Below, in pieces: positions 23,800 through 36,691 of a stretch of DNA of 64,000 nt. The stretch spans positions 9,449,238-9,513,237 of the forward strand of contig NC_037265.1 in NCBI RefSeq assembly GCF_000002425.4. Reading direction: 5' to 3'. The stretch comes from Physcomitrium patens. Taxonomy: Eukaryota; Streptophyta; Bryopsida; Funariales; Funariaceae. The position numbers and the translations under genes were made by a program. Positions within the stretch are counted from its first letter, which is position 1; every line of letters begins with the position of its first letter. Under the pieces are notes generated by a model. It saw only the letters and a list, made by a program, of their open reading frames with translations. It was not told the DNA's origin and did no database searches.

Positions 23800-26700
23800 A
23801 ACTATAAAATGAGGGGTACGACTGTCAAAGAAGACAACATGTCGGAAAACGGATTCGTCCAGCTACAATAGGGACCGTGCAGCTGGAACCTTGTACAATT
23901 CCTAATGAAGGTCCTATCCTCTCCTCAGAACCCTCTCCTTGTTTTATAATAGACTTATATTTAGGACCTAAGAATTACAAAGCCTCTGCTTTATTAGATT
24001 TGGGAGCCTGAGCATGTTTTTTAGATGAACAATTTGTTAAAAGTCGTAAAATTCTCTTTGTACAGAAACCTAAACCAGTACATGTAGAAGTCATAGATAG
24101 TCGTCCCTTGTCTTCAGGAGATGTCACTCATGAAACTCATCCTATAAAAGTAACAATAGACGGTCATGATAGCTACATAGCTTTTAACATAATTAAATCC
24201 TCGTCCAATCCAATTAATTTAGGTTTATCCTGGCTAGAAAAATATAACCCTCGAATAGATTGAAATTCACGTTAACTTGACTTTTTCCAAAGCGTTATTA
24301 ATAGTTCTACCAACCAAGTAAAAAATTATAAGTCTAGTATAGTAAAACCCGTACTGATAGGTCCAAAAGCATTTATACATGCAACAAAAGAAGGATCAAC
24401 TTTTGCTATTTATACTGCACCTATTTCTAAAAACGTAAAGACTTCAAGTGGCATTCCAAGTCAATATCAAGAGTATCAAGACGTTTTTGAGAAAAAAAAT
24501 GCAGATATTCTTCCTAAGCATCGCCCATATGATTGTTCAATCGACCTCAAGGAAGGAACTCAGCCACCATTTGGACCAATTTACAGTTTATCGCAAGATG
24601 AGATGGCTGAACTCAAGACATATATTAACGAGAATTTAGCGAAGAAATTCATACGCCATTCAAAATCTCCAGGAGGAGCTCCAATTCTATTCGTAAAGAA
24701 AAAAGATGGATCTTTACGAATGTGTGTTGATTATCGAGGACTCAACAAGATCACAATCAAGAACAGGTATCCATTACCTTTGATATCAGGACTCCTTGAC
24801 CAGTTGAATCAAGCTAAGATCTATACAAAAATAGATCTAAGAGGAGCATATAATCTAGTACGGATCAAAGAAGGAGATGAATGGAAGACTGAGTTTCAAA
24901 CCAGGTATGAACATTTCGAATATAATGTCATGCCCTTTGGACTCACGAATGCACCATCTGCTTTTCAATAGCTCATGAATGATGTATTTCGTGAATTCTA
25001 AGACAATTTTGTCGTCTGCTATCTAGACAATATCTTGATCTATTCTAAGAACGTCGAAGAACATGAAATACATGTTCGTCAAGTATTACAAAAACTTAGA
25101 GATGCAGGATTGTACGCTATCGTGTTGTAACACGAGTATACAGTGAAAATAAAAAGAAAGGAGAATTTTATTAATATTCAGTTACCTCGAATATTGGGAA
25201 CATAGACCAACTCCAGTACAAATACTGAGTGGTCAGGTTCAGTGACTCCGTTACAATCAGCCGGGGCATACTGAAATGCCCCATTCGATTCCAATAACGG
25301 GAGTCAGCAGGAAGAGAAGGACCAATTCACACGACGGGTTCGAGGAGCCAATTGGATCCAATTTCGATAATCCAATCCGGGTCCTCTTACCCAATATGAG
25401 ACCTGTATTGGTGGGGCAACCAAATGCAGTCTAGTTACGGGGAATCCAAATCTTACTACGGGTCTTAGCCAATCTGACGTGAGGACCAATTTGACCCAAT
25501 TACGAGAACATCCAGGTTACTACGGGCATCTTTCCCAATATAGGACCTGAATTGGTCGGGCGACTCAATGTAGTCCCGATTACGGGGTTCGATTCTGTTT
25601 CAGGCTGTCCTGTTCTCTGTGCCGTCTCAAGGAACGTTGTTTTCGGTAAATGGATTTCTTAAAGGTAAAAACGGAGGAGAAAGCTTGGCGGCGAGAGCCA
25701 ATTTCGAATCCAAGTTGAGGTGAGAGCCAATTTCGAATCCAAGCTTGAGGTGGGAGCCAATTCCGGATCTAAGACGGAAGATTGAAGAAATTCAGAGGAT
25801 AAGGTTAAGGAGGATATAGTTTTGGAGTGGGGTGGGTTTTTTTTTTTTAGAGGGAAATCGAGGGGGGAAGCGAGTTTTTCAAGCTTCTGCAAGGTTACCA
25901 GTTCGGTTTTTCATTGGAGGTTTTTGAAGATCAAGGGAATTAGAGAGACGAGCTTCATGCTTCGGGTCGGGGAAGGAAAGACATAGAATTTGGATTTTTC
26001 TTCTTCGTAGAGTTTTGGAAAGACTGAGGCAATCGCTGCTGAAGTCAGTGTTGTAATGGTGAATCGGGATTTTTAAATGAAGTGGGTTTGAATACTCTTG
26101 ACTGTTTTGTAAAATCGAGTTACGTTTGTGATTGAAGGATTAAAGGGGTGTCTATAAGATTGAGTATGCGGAGTGAATGAAATTTATTGGGTTAATCTAA
26201 CAGGACAGTCAGTGGATACAAGATCGTAAGTACAAAGGAGTATTGAAGATTAATAGTTTGGGTTGTTCGGGGTTCTCTGTAACGTCTAGAAACCTACCGG
26301 CTGGGGCAAAAAGGACTTCGATAAGCAGTCGAAGAGCACCCGTATAGATTTACGGTACATTTTTGCTGTCGTTTATATTCCAGCAGTCAAAAACTGATAG
26401 ACTGCTTGACTATCGGCGAATCTCCATACTACCTTCTACAGCCAGATGCCCGGCGCGTTCTCAAGCAGGAAAGCACGTAATACGACAACGCCAAGATAGA
26501 AAAGTGTGTATTTCATACTACTCAAGTTGACTTTTTAGGATACATCTTTTCAAATGATGGTTTCATGTTGGATTCTAAGAAAGTCCAAACAATCATGGAT
26601 TAGAAGATTGCAAGGACAGTAAGAGATGTCCAATGTTTCTTGGGATTTGCCAATTACTATCGGATCTTCATCAAAGATTTCTCACGAGTTGCAGCACCAC

Positions 26701-28739
26701 TTACACGCTTGACTAGTAAAGATAAATTCCAATGGAATCAAGAAGCGGAAGCAGTATTTGAAGCCTTGAAGACATCGTTTGTCTCTACTCCAGTCTTATA
26801 TTGTGTTGACTTTTTCAAGGCATTTTTTATGGAAACAGATGCATCAGATTTTTCCTTGGGTGCAGTTTTATCACAAATGGGATCAGATGACAAATTCCAT
26901 CCGATAGCTTTTCATTCAAGAAATTTCTCAGCAGCCGAGATCAATTATGAGATCCACGATAAAGAACTTCTTACGATCGTGGATTCCTTTCAAGAATGGC
27001 GTCATTATCTAGAAGGCGCTTCTAGTCCAGTCACTGTGTATACAGATCACAAGAACCTCGAGTATTTCATGTCAGCACACGTATTGAATCGTGGTCAAGC
27101 TCGTTAAAGTATGTCTTTGTCAAGATTCGAGTTCATTATCACTTATCGGCCAGGAAAACAACAAGGTTTGTCTGATGCCCTATCTAGACGTTCTTATTTT
27201 GCACCAAAAGAAGGAGATGCAGCTTTTGAGCAATAAAGAACGGTCCTCTTGAAACCGGAGCAATTTCATCTCCGAGCAATGAAATCAACATTGACTGTTG
27301 ATTCAACTTTTCTCAAGCAAATCCAGTCCAGTATGTCCTCAGACCCTCTTGTTTATGATATCGAGAATAATTCTTCCAAGTCTCATGATCCTTCTAAGTT
27401 CGAGTTCAAGAATAATCTATTATATTTTGAAGGACGCCTATATGTTCTAGAAGGAGAAGCACGTTTACGTGTTCTTCAAGCACGTCATGACTTTCCAACA
27501 GCATGGTACTTTGGATATAATAAGACTTTGGAACTCATATCAAGAGATTTTTGGTGGCCACAAATGTGGAAGTCAGTCAAAGACTTTGTACAATCATGTG
27601 ATATTTGTTCAAGATCAAAATTTCCTCGTCATTGACCTTACGGACTTCTTCAGCCATTACCTATATCAGAGCAACCATGGTCTTCTGTTTCTATGGATTT
27701 CATCACAGATCTTCTAAGCTCAAGATCTTATGATTCTATATTTGTGATAGTAGATCGTTTCACCAAGATGGCACATTTTGTGTCATGTACAAAATCTATC
27801 ACAGGTGAAGAAACAGCTAAGCTTTTCATTGATAATATCTATCGCTATCATGGATTACCTAAAGATATCATATCAGATCGGAGAACTCAATTTGTGTCAA
27901 GATTTTGGAGGATCCTTTTCAAGATTTTAAAAGTGGACATAAAGCTATCTTCGGCTTTCCATCCTCAAACTGATGGACAAATAGAGCGCGTAAACCAAGT
28001 CTTGGAGCAATATTTAAGGTGTACTATCAACTACCAACAAGATGATTGGACAACCCTTCTGCCATTGGCAGAGTTTGCTTATAATAATACGGTACATTCT
28101 TCCACGCAACAAACACCTTTCTTTGCCAATTATGGCTATCATCCACGACTTGATACTTTTGATTTTTCAAAAGTTGATAATCCTGCAGCAGAAGATATGG
28201 CAAATCGGTTGTCAGAGTTACATGCAATAATGAAGACGCAATTGAAGGAAACTCAAGAACGACAAAAGATAAATGTAGATCTATATCGTAAGGAGCAACC
28301 TCAAATCAATGTGGGTGATAAGGTATGGCTACTTCGTCGCAATATCAAGACTACTCGACCTTGTGACAAGTTGGACTATCGTAGGCTTGGCCCCTTTTCT
28401 GTTTCTGAACAGATCAATCCAGTTGCATATCGGTTACATCTACCCGAGTCAATGAAGATCCATCCTATATTCCACGTGTCTCTTCTTGAACCATATAAGA
28501 CAGTGGATATAGAAGGAAGAAGACAAATGCCACCGCCTCCTATAGAAGTAGATAATAATGAAGAATTTGAGGTGGAAGAGATATTAGACTCAAGGCGGCG
28601 CCGAAATAAGCTGGAATATCTTGTTCATTGGCGCGGATATGATATTAGTGAACGCACATGGGAGCCATCTAGGAATCTAGGAAATGCATCAACTAAAGTC
28701 AAAGTTTTTCATCAACGACATCTATCAAAACTAAGATGA
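23800..28739 (+). pseudogene. pol region with chromodomain, interrupted by a solo LTR
   Basis: The order on the plus strand is as follows. The retropepsin region is about 23900..24290. The RT covers about 24600..25117 ([31 protein letters not shown]) and continues after the inserted LTR. RNase H is at about 26640..27107 (METDASDFSLGAVLSQM, TDHKNLEYFMS). The integrase zinc finger is at about 27470..27630. The integrase core and C-terminus lie in an open stretch at 27693..28739 (DFITDLL, FHPQTDGQIERVNQVLEQY). The chromodomain with EYLVHWRGYDISERTWEP ends near 28680. The chromodomain is known in this group to bind modified histones and steer integration. The region as a whole is broken. Confidence 0.9.
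25118..26487 (-). repeat. Solo LTR of the non-chromodomain Ty3/gypsy family
   Basis: About 1,370 bp, matching the LTRs at 37397..38766 and 50906..52234 in reverse orientation. Landmarks are the GTTGTAACACGAGTATAC end, the CCGGCTGGGGCAAAAAGGAC segment and the TTTCCTGCTCGAGAAC end (minus strand). It is flanked by ACGC at 25114..25117 and 26488..26491, a 4-bp target duplication. No internal region remains, so it is the product of LTR-LTR recombination. It sits inside the reverse transcriptase of the chromovirus. It has clearly more differences from the two paired LTRs than they have from each other. Confidence 0.92.
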
Positions 28740-28833
28740 AAATCTCTCTTATAAAAGAGACAAGATTGAGGCAAGATAACATTCAATTTCCTATCCTTGT
28801 TTGTAACTTCTTTGCATTTGTGACGCTAACTAG

Positions 28834-29256
28834 ATGGAGAGCCAACAACCAGCGGATTCAACTCAAGAACCTTCGTTTGCTGACCTGCCGGACGAGACAT
28901 TACGATTGTCACAACCTTCAAGATGACACAATCGAGATGAAGATCTTCAAGAACGACATGTTCTTCCTCGAACAGATGGTGAGATACAATGCGTTTGGTA
29001 TCACGATTTGGGAAGGGACTCCCGATGTTTGGTGATTTTACTAGAGGTAGGAACAACTCCTGATGGTGTTCTGAATATTCTATTCGAAGGAAGTTACGAA
29101 GGCCTGAACAATGATCAAATAACTGGGTGGTCTTCCCGCCCTGGTATGGGACACTACCGATGGTTGAGAGGCCCTATCAATCATCTTCGAAGAGAACAAA
29201 GATCAGAGTATGTGGCGAATACAATTCGTCGCATCATAGATTTCCTCAACATATGA
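28834..29256 (+). pseudogene. Extra ORF region after the chromodomain
   Basis: This lies between the end of pol (28739) and the polypurine tract (29284). An open stretch at 29008..29256 ends with GMGHYRWLRGPINHLRREQ, aligned with GVGHYRWLSGPMNHLPREQ of the complete ORF at 41765..42118, followed by a helix-like tail (EYVANTIRRIIDFL versus EFIADVMRQIFIFL). The N-terminal part is not in one open frame here. Conservation across two LTR families with different sequences upstream argues for a real protein. Function unknown. Confidence 0.6.
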
Positions 29257-29297
29257 TGACCGCTCCTCGTGGAACTCGTCTCTAGAATGGGGGGTAA

Positions 29298-29849
29298 TGT
29301 CACGGCCATAATCATGTAAGCTAATAATTACATATAGAAATAGGTAGAAGTAAGTAAAAGTAGATAAAAGTAAGTTAATTCTATAATATTATATATAGAA
29401 GCTTCCTAGAAACTTCCTAGATGCTGCTTTGACTTCATAGGTGTCTTTAATTGACTTTTTGGATTAGAAACGTGGTCAACAAGTTGGCCATGTGCCACAC
29501 ATGTTGTTAGCTTGAAGATCAAGCTAACTATGTGGCCCACACGTAGAAAAACTTGCCTTGTAAGTCAAGGCATGTGTCCTACAAAGTCAACACATATTGG
29601 AGGTCCTATAGAACGTCGCCACATAGCCCCTAGTTAGATAGTATATATAGAGACAAGAGTGAAGGCTTCTTCACTCTTGTCAACTCCTTTCTTGCTTCTA
29701 GTCCAGGTTCAAGAGTCTTTAGTTTCTTGTCTTGTGGCAATAGCCATTCCAGTTTCCTTTTAATATACCTACTTGTTTATATTTTGACTTATTATATCGA
29801 GATAGCCTTTTTGTGTATATTTTCCCTCATCGATTCTTTGTCCTTGACA
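29298..29849 (+). repeat. 3' LTR of the chromovirus at 22103..29849
   Basis: 552 bp, paired with 22103..22654. It is preceded by the polypurine tract AGAATGGGGGGTAA (29284..29297), which primes plus-strand synthesis in this class. Confidence 0.93.
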
Positions 29850-30009
29850 TCTTAATCTCAATTCTAGAAACTTTCTTAAAAAAACTTCAACTATATATCT
29901 CTATGTAAAAATAATACAAATATCCTATCTGTGCCCTATCATAGTAAAAATATGATATTAGTGAATGTATATGGAAGTAATATTCTTAGTTTATTTATTA
30001 TTTTTACTT

Positions 30010-30924
30010 ATTATTGAATATTAATGATTAATGATTAAGACCAATATCTATATTGGTCTCATATTTATATGTATTATTTATAAAAATCTTATTAATTAAT
30101 AATTAGTTAGTGGTTAGTAGAATCAAGAGAAAGAACCTCATGTTTTTTTTTAATAATTTATATAAAAAATATGAATTTTAGTAGATATGAATTGATTTTA
30201 TTATTATAAAAAATTATTAAGATAATAATTAGTTCAGTCTTAAATATTTATTATTATTATAAATATATTATAAATTTATTTAGAATTTATTTAAAATACT
30301 CTAAGAATTTTTAAAGAAGATTTCAAGACTTTGGTAAAATTAAGTTTTATCACCTTAGGAGCCATTATGAAGAAATGGAATAAAATTTGAAGGTCAAATT
30401 TAAAAATATGAGTTCTATTAGTAGAAAATAGGAAGATTAGCTTTTAGACTTGTCCTTATGAGAAGAGAGGTGCACAAGTCTTATATGAGTTATAGCACCT
30501 TGAATATAACTAGGAGGATAACACTAAGGCCTTGTGGCCTCCCTTAAAAATTCATATATACTACATATGAGCCTTGGTGATGCTCTAATCATTGGTCTAT
30601 AAGTAAATTATCCTTGAAATCAAATATTTTTACTCAATTTTTAAATTATTTAATTTTTATCTTTAAAATTTTATAACTTATTTATAATAATTTTAATTTA
30701 TATTTTTTATGTCAATAAAAAGATAATAAAATTATCTATCTAAAAATATATTTTCTATTATTTTTTAAAAATTTTATTAGATAAATAATCAATGAATAAA
30801 GTATAGATTACTTTTATTACATGTATTTTTTATTATAATTATTTTAATTTTTAATTTTTTAATTTTTTAATCATTATTTATTATATTTTTTTATTTTATG
30901 CCACTAATTATAAGAAATTCTTGA
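30010..30924. other. AT-rich stretch, no gene seen
   Basis: No coding frame and no recognised element. It holds a 10-bp perfect inverted repeat AGACCAATAT/ATATTGGTCT (30038..30059). A slightly less AT-rich part (about 30340..30600) has no similarity I can name. Confidence 0.55.
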
Positions 30925-32235
30925 TTGAAGCCATCTCATAATTTGGATTGAAAGAACAATATACTCTCATATTTTTAGAATAGATTAAGATATTGTCTAA
31001 ATAACAAAGAACAAAATTGTCTAAAAACTCTTGAACAACATCATTCATTTAATGTTGAAAAGCTTTTAGTGCATTTATAAGTCCAAAATGCATAACATTG
31101 TATTTAACATTTATAGGAAGAGATTTATGAATAACATCTCTAAAAGATAACAAATGATCATTTGTTACTAAAGTAAACTAAACCTATTCATGTAGAAGTC
31201 AATTTTCACACTTCACAACAAAGTTGATTGCTTTACTTAATATTTGAGGGTCATGTAAATTTAGCATTAATTTTTTTATTTCATATTGTGATTTTTAAAA
31301 AAAATATCTAATGAATATAGCCTCATTTCACTTGATATTACCTAAAAATTATTGAAATTGTACACTATCTAATATTATAAATTGATTTTCTTATTGTAAA
31401 ATATGGATTTTTTTTGTTGCAATATGAATGGCAATATGTTCTCTATTCAAGGATCAAATCTTTTCTGAAAAGCATCTAAATTATCTAAAATTGGATTATA
31501 TTTTTTAATAAATAATAAAAATAATAACAATACAAAATTTGAAAGAAATATAATAATAAACCTAACATGTGATTCTATAATTGAATAGCTTTGGAATTGA
31601 AGTTCAATAGCCAATTGTATTTGATTGATATATCTTCAAAATTTTAATCTTGTGCCATCAATTTTATTGAGCCATATAATTTTTGGTTTTATAATGCTTG
31701 AATGATGTTCCATCAAAGAAGAAGTAGCATAATTTGGTGTAGATATTGAAGCAATTCTAATCATTTCTATATTTTCACTACCTATCAATATTTTTATCCT
31801 TTGTGGTGGTAAATTGAGTTGATGTATAGCAAGCATTAACTCTAGCAATTGCTTTTGTATTTCTGTTATTGCACTTTTTATTTTAGCAAGCTTTGCCATA
31901 GTTATTCAATAAATAAATAAATAAAATAAAATATCTAATATTTCTCAATATAAATAAAAGAGAGTACTATGAAATACAAAAAATAAGAATGATATTAATT
32001 TAAAAGTGAATAATTAAAAAATTCTTATATACTTATGTCTTAAGAAAAAAAATAAATAAATAAATAAAAATAAAAATAAAAAAATCCACTATTAATTAAG
32101 AAGAGAAAAAGCTTTGATATTGTAAGTATACTCTTATCAATCAATCAAGGTCAAGAACTCAATGAAGACAAATAATTAAGTGATATTTTTCTCAAAAAAA
32201 GATGATAAAATAGAAATAAAAAATATATATAAAAT

Positions 32236-32655
32236 TGTCACGGACACAAAATACAGACTTGAAATCTAACAAGAAGTTCAAGAAGAAGTGGCAGAACTAG
32301 ATTAAACAGATGAGTACAAGAACAATACCAGAAAGGTGAACTAGAACTCCAAGAGATGTGTTGTCGAGACTGAAGAACTCTTCAGCCTCGATCCCTATAT
32401 ATACTCCTACTTAGGAAGCTTCTCGAGCTACTTCTATTAACTAGGAAGCTTCTAGAAAGTTCCAGAGGCTTCCTTTCTAGAAGCTTCTAGAAACTTCTCT
32501 TCTAGAAGGTTCCAGAGACTTCCTTTCTAGAAGCTTCTAGAAACTTCTCTCTAAAAGGTTCCAGAGGCTTCTCTTCTAGAAGATTCCAAAGGCTTGTTTT
32601 TTAGAAGGTTCTAGAAACTTCTCTCTAGAAAGTTCTAAGGAATGTGTCCCTAACA
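32236..32655 (-). repeat. 3' LTR of the chromovirus at 32236..53215
   Basis: 420 bp. On the minus strand it begins TGTTAGGGAC and ends GTGACA. The U3 (about 32416..32645) is filled with alternating GAA/TTC units, for example five in a row at 32475..32497 and again at 32525..32547. The TATA box TATATATAGGG is at about 32394..32404. Confidence 0.93.
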
Positions 32656-32702
32656 TCACCCCTTCCTTTAGCTTCGAGGTCTTTTAGAAGCAATGTTGTT
32701 GA

Positions 32703-32927
32703 TCAGTACCAACGCAAGAAAATGAAGATCTGTCGCATAACTTCTGCTATGAACTCTAATTGTTGTTCACGAGGTAAATGGTTCATCGACCCTTGAAGCC
32801 AACGGTAGTGGCCCACGCCATCGACTTCTGACCAAGCATGAACTTCCGTGTCCTCATTGTGAAATTGCCCTGCAAACACGCCTTCTAGCTGACCATCGTA
32901 AGTAGGCTCAATTTCAAATACCATCAC
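32703..32927 (-). pseudogene. Extra ORF region after the chromodomain
   Basis: A 74-codon open stretch with FEIEPTYDGQLEGVFAGQFH and GVGHYRWLQGSMNHLPREQ, ending FIFLRWY. It corresponds to residues about 43..117 of the complete ORF at 41765..42118. The N-terminal part is not continuous with it. Same position, same strand, function unknown. Confidence 0.65.
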
Positions 32928-33259
32928 CAGTGATCGGTTACTCGGTATCCTCCGTCATCGTCATGGTACATGTAGTTCTTCATCTCAGGGTCGCCTTCGT
33001 GAGCTACTCGGTTGCGATACTCTGACTGGCATACTATCTAACTCTTGGCTATCCATATCAAAAGACCAAACTATGATCTACCTTGGAGAAAATAACTACA
33101 TCAACTACGAATTTTGCTGGTGTTCTCCGCTTTTCCTATATTGTTGGGAGAACAAGCTTCAAAAAGAAGATATCGTCGAATTGATTTAGGTTTATCAGGA
33201 TGTCGTTGATGAAACTCCTGTACCTTTTGTGGCGCATTCGCAAGATTTTTAGCTGGCTC

Positions 33260-36200
33260 CTACATTCGCTCATAAATGTCATAGCCGCACCAATGAACAA
33301 GATATTCTAACTTTCTCCACCTTCGCCGTGAATCCAATACCTTTTCAATCTCATATTCTTCGTGATTCTCGATTTCAATACTAGGTGGCGGACATTGCAC
33401 TCTTTTAGAAAAAGATGACTCTCGATAAGGTTCCAACAGAGAAACATGAAAGAGTGGATGTACCTTCATAGAAGCCAATAACTCCAGCCAGTATGCCACT
33501 GGATTAATTTGCTTCTGGATGATAAATGGTCTCAATCTTCGATAGTCCAACTTATCACATGGTCGCTTGGTCTTGATATTTCGTCGAAGAAGCCAGGCTT
33601 TGTCTCCAACTTTGAAAGTAGGTGCTGGATTCTGAAATCTATCTGCAGACGTCTTATAGGATTCTTGAGCGGATTGTAATTGAAGCTTCAACATAATTTG
33701 AAGCTCTGATAGTTGCTTCGCAAATCCTTCAGCTGCTGGATTGTTATTTGTTGACGGACTCAATAAATCAAGCTTTGGATGATACCCATAGTTAGAAAAG
33801 AATGGTGTTTGTTGAGTCGACGCATGGAGGGTGTTGTTATATGTAAACTCGGCTAGCGGTAGATATGCAGTCCAATCGTCTTGCAGATAGTTGATGCTGC
33901 ATCGTAAGTACTGCTCCAAGACTTGGTTCACCCGTTCCGTTTGGCCATTAGTTTGAGGATGAAAAGCTGAAGAAAGCTTGATATCCACCTTCAATATCCC
34001 AAAGAGAGATCTCCAAAACTTTGACACGAACTGGGTACCTCGATCTGATATGATATCATCTGGTAGTCCATGATATCGATACACATTATCGAGAAAGAAT
34101 CTTGCTGTGACCTTACTAGACGATGTCTTCTTACAAGGAACAAAGTGTGCCATCTTCGTAAGCCGATCTACAACAAGAAAGATGCTGTCAAATGAGTTTG
34201 ATGATGGCAAGTCCGTGATGAAGTCCATAGAAATTGAAGACCATGGTCGACGTGGAATTGGCAATGGCTGTAGAAGTCCATAAGGGCGATGCCGAGGATT
34301 CTTGGACCTTGAACAGATGTCACAGGAGAGGACAAAATCTTTCACATCCTTCCACATTTGGGGCCACCAAAAATCTCGGGAAATAAGTTCCAAGGTCTTA
34401 TTGAATCCAAAATGTCCCGCAGCTGGAAAATCATGGCGAGATTGAAGAACTCGGAGTCGTGCTGGTCTGTTTGGAATGTACAATCGCTCTTCAAAGTATA
34501 AAAGATCTCCCTCCACCTTGAACTTGTTGTCATTGGTACGTTGCTTGATATCAATGGCTACTGAATCTTTAATGGTCACAGCACGTACCTGGTTTAGGAA
34601 GTCAGTATCAAATGATAAAATAGTAGCACAAAGTTGAAATCTCATTGGCTTCAATAACGATGTACATTGTTGATCAAACGTTGCTTCTCCAGCTTTTGGT
34701 GTAAGATACGATCTCCTTGATAAAGCATCGGATAGTCCTTGCTGCCTTCCAGGTCGATAAGTGATAACAAAATCGAATCTAGATAGCGACATATTCCATC
34801 GAGCTTGACGTCGATTTAAAACTCGAGCCGACATGAAATACTCCAAATTCTTGTGATCCGTATATACGGTTACTGGATGTACAGCTCTTTCAAGAAAGTA
34901 ACGCCATTCTTCGAAAGAATCCACTATAGCAAGAAGTTCCTTATCGTGGATCTCATAATTGATTTCAACAGCAGAGAACTTCCGAGAATAGAATGCAATT
35001 GGATGGAGATTCTTATCTTCACTCATTTGTAAAAGCACAGCTCCCAAAGCAAAATCTGAAGCATCAGATTCTAAATAGAAGGCCTTTGTAAAGTCTGGAT
35101 GTACCAAAATTGGAGCTGTAGTAAATGTTGTCTTCAAGTCTTGAAACGCCTTCTCCGCCAAAGGTCCCCATTCCAACTTATCCTTACATGTTAATCGAGT
35201 GAGAGGAGTAGCAACTTGAGAGTAATTCTTGATGAAGATCCGATAGAAGTTAGCAAAACCAAGAAAGCATTGTACATCTCTAACCGTCTTTGGAACCTCC
35301 CAAGACATGATTGCTTCTACTTTCTTGGGGTCCAACTTCAAACCTTCTGTAGTCGCAATGAACTCCAAAAACTCCATCTCCGTTTGGTGAAATAAACACT
35401 TTTCTAAATTGGCATATAGTCCTCGCTTGCATAGTTTCTCCAAGACCAAACGAATATGCTTTTCATGCTCTTCCTCGTTTTTAGAGAATATTAGAATATC
35501 GTCCAAGTAGATGACAACAAAATCATCGAGGTATTCTCGAAAGATGTCATTCATCATATGTTGGAAAACCGCTGGAGCATTGGTAAGACCAAAAGACATG
35601 ACATTATACTCGAAATGACCATACCTTGTACGGACTGTTGTCTTCTACTCATCTCCTTCCTTGATTCGTACGAGATTATAAGCTCCCCTTAGATCAATTT
35701 TTGTAAAGATCTTCGCACGTCCAAGTTGTTCTAAGAGACTAGAAATCAAGGGTAATGGATAACGATTTTTCTTTGTTACCTTGTTGAGGCCTCAATAGTC
35801 CACACACATCCGTAATGATCCATCTTTCTTCTTCACAAATAAGATGGGTGCTCCAGCTGATGATTTTGAATGACGAATGAAGTTCTTGGCTAGATTCTCG
35901 TCGATGTACTTTCGTAACTCTGCCAACTCCGTTTGCGATAGATTGTAGATTGGGCCAAAAGGTGGTTGTGCTCCTTCTTACAAGTCTATGGCACAATCAT
36001 ATGGTCGGTGTTCCGATAGTATGTCGGCGTTCTTCTTCTGAAACACGTCTTCAAAATCTTTATATTGCTCCGGTATACTTGCTGTTGAGATCTTCTCCTC
36101 GGTAGTTGGAGCCGCATAAATGACAAATGGAGTGCCTTCCTTAGATGATCTTATAAACGCTCTTCCTCCAATGAATAAGGATTTCTTTTTTCGAGGTTTT

Positions 36201-36643
36201 TTACTAGGTTTTTTTTTGGGTGGTTTTGTGGGAAAAGTCATCTTCCGCAACCTCCAATCTATCAATGGATTATGTTTTTCCAACCAAGAAAGACCAAGAA
36301 TAATAGGATTTGATGGGATTCTAATAATAATAAAAATAATATGACTACTATGGTCTTTAAACGTTACTTTTATAGGTTTTGATTCATGGGTGATGCTACC
36401 AGACAATAAAGGTCGCTCATCTATGACCTCAACATGAACAGGTTTTGATTTTTGTACTAAAGGGATCTTATGACGCTTTACAAATTCTTCGTCTAAAAAA
36501 CAAGCAAATGCTCCAGGGGCTAGTAGTGCCAAGGTTCTCAATTTTTGAAGGCCGATAAACAGAGGGATTGTAAAACAAAGTGCAGGTTGGGCAGAAAGAA
36601 AGGAACCTGATTGTTGTTGGAATATTTCATTGTCCAGCCGCAC
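33260..36643 (-). pseudogene. pol region: protease, RT, RNase H, integrase, chromodomain
   Basis: The retropepsin region is at 36643..35978 (ALLAPGAFACFLDEEF at the active-site position). The reverse transcriptase has VVIYLDDILIFSKN (catalytic YLDD). RNase H has LESDASDFALGAVLLQM and TDHKNLEYFMS. The integrase zinc finger has HFGFNKTLELISRDFWWPQ and CDICSRSK. The core has DFITDLPSSNSFDSIFLVVD and FHPQTNGQTERVNQVLEQY, and the chromodomain start has EYLVHWCGYDIYER. The open stretch 33260..35599 alone covers RT to chromodomain in 779 codons. Upstream of it the coding region is broken. Confidence 0.92.
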
Positions 36644-36691
36644 GGTTCCTACTTTGGCTTGGCATCCTCGTTTTCCTGAACAAATACTCCC

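Larger units (their letters stand above)
22103..29849 (+). mobile_element. Young Ty3/gypsy chromovirus, carrying a foreign solo LTR
   Basis: Two 552-bp LTRs differ at about eight positions by eye (about 98.5% alike), so insertion was recent. The internal order is leader, intact gag, protease, reverse transcriptase, RNase H, integrase, chromodomain, extra ORF and polypurine tract (29284..29297). The reverse transcriptase region is interrupted by a solo LTR of another family (25118..26487). Apart from this the coding region has roughly ten breaks. It is the same family as 612..6982, in the opposite orientation, and it inserted into an older relic of its own family. Confidence 0.94.
18400..29990 (+). 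mobile_element. Old decayed chromovirus relic, split by a younger copy
   Basis: Bases about 18400..22102 follow the younger copy (22103..29849) from late gag through protease, reverse transcriptase, RNase H, integrase and into the chromodomain, at a strongly reduced similarity with AT drift. After the inserted copy, similarity resumes at about 29920..29990 in the chromodomain end (the codons for GYDISE are recognisable). The 5' LTR and most of gag are missing, and no 3' LTR is visible. The relic has very many breaks and is among the oldest elements here. The flanks TCCTA (22098..22102) and TCTTA (29850..29854) are the diverged target duplication of the insertion. Confidence 0.75.

Noticed and set aside
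30038-30059. Perfect 10-bp inverted repeat
   Set aside because: Short AT-rich palindromes are common in this DNA, and no flanking structure suggests a terminator, attachment site or element end.
36120-36344. Plus-strand frame with hydrophobic FFLGGFVGK-like segment
   Set aside because: Antisense to the protease region of a chromovirus. The hydrophobic run is the complement of a Lys/Pro-rich linker.
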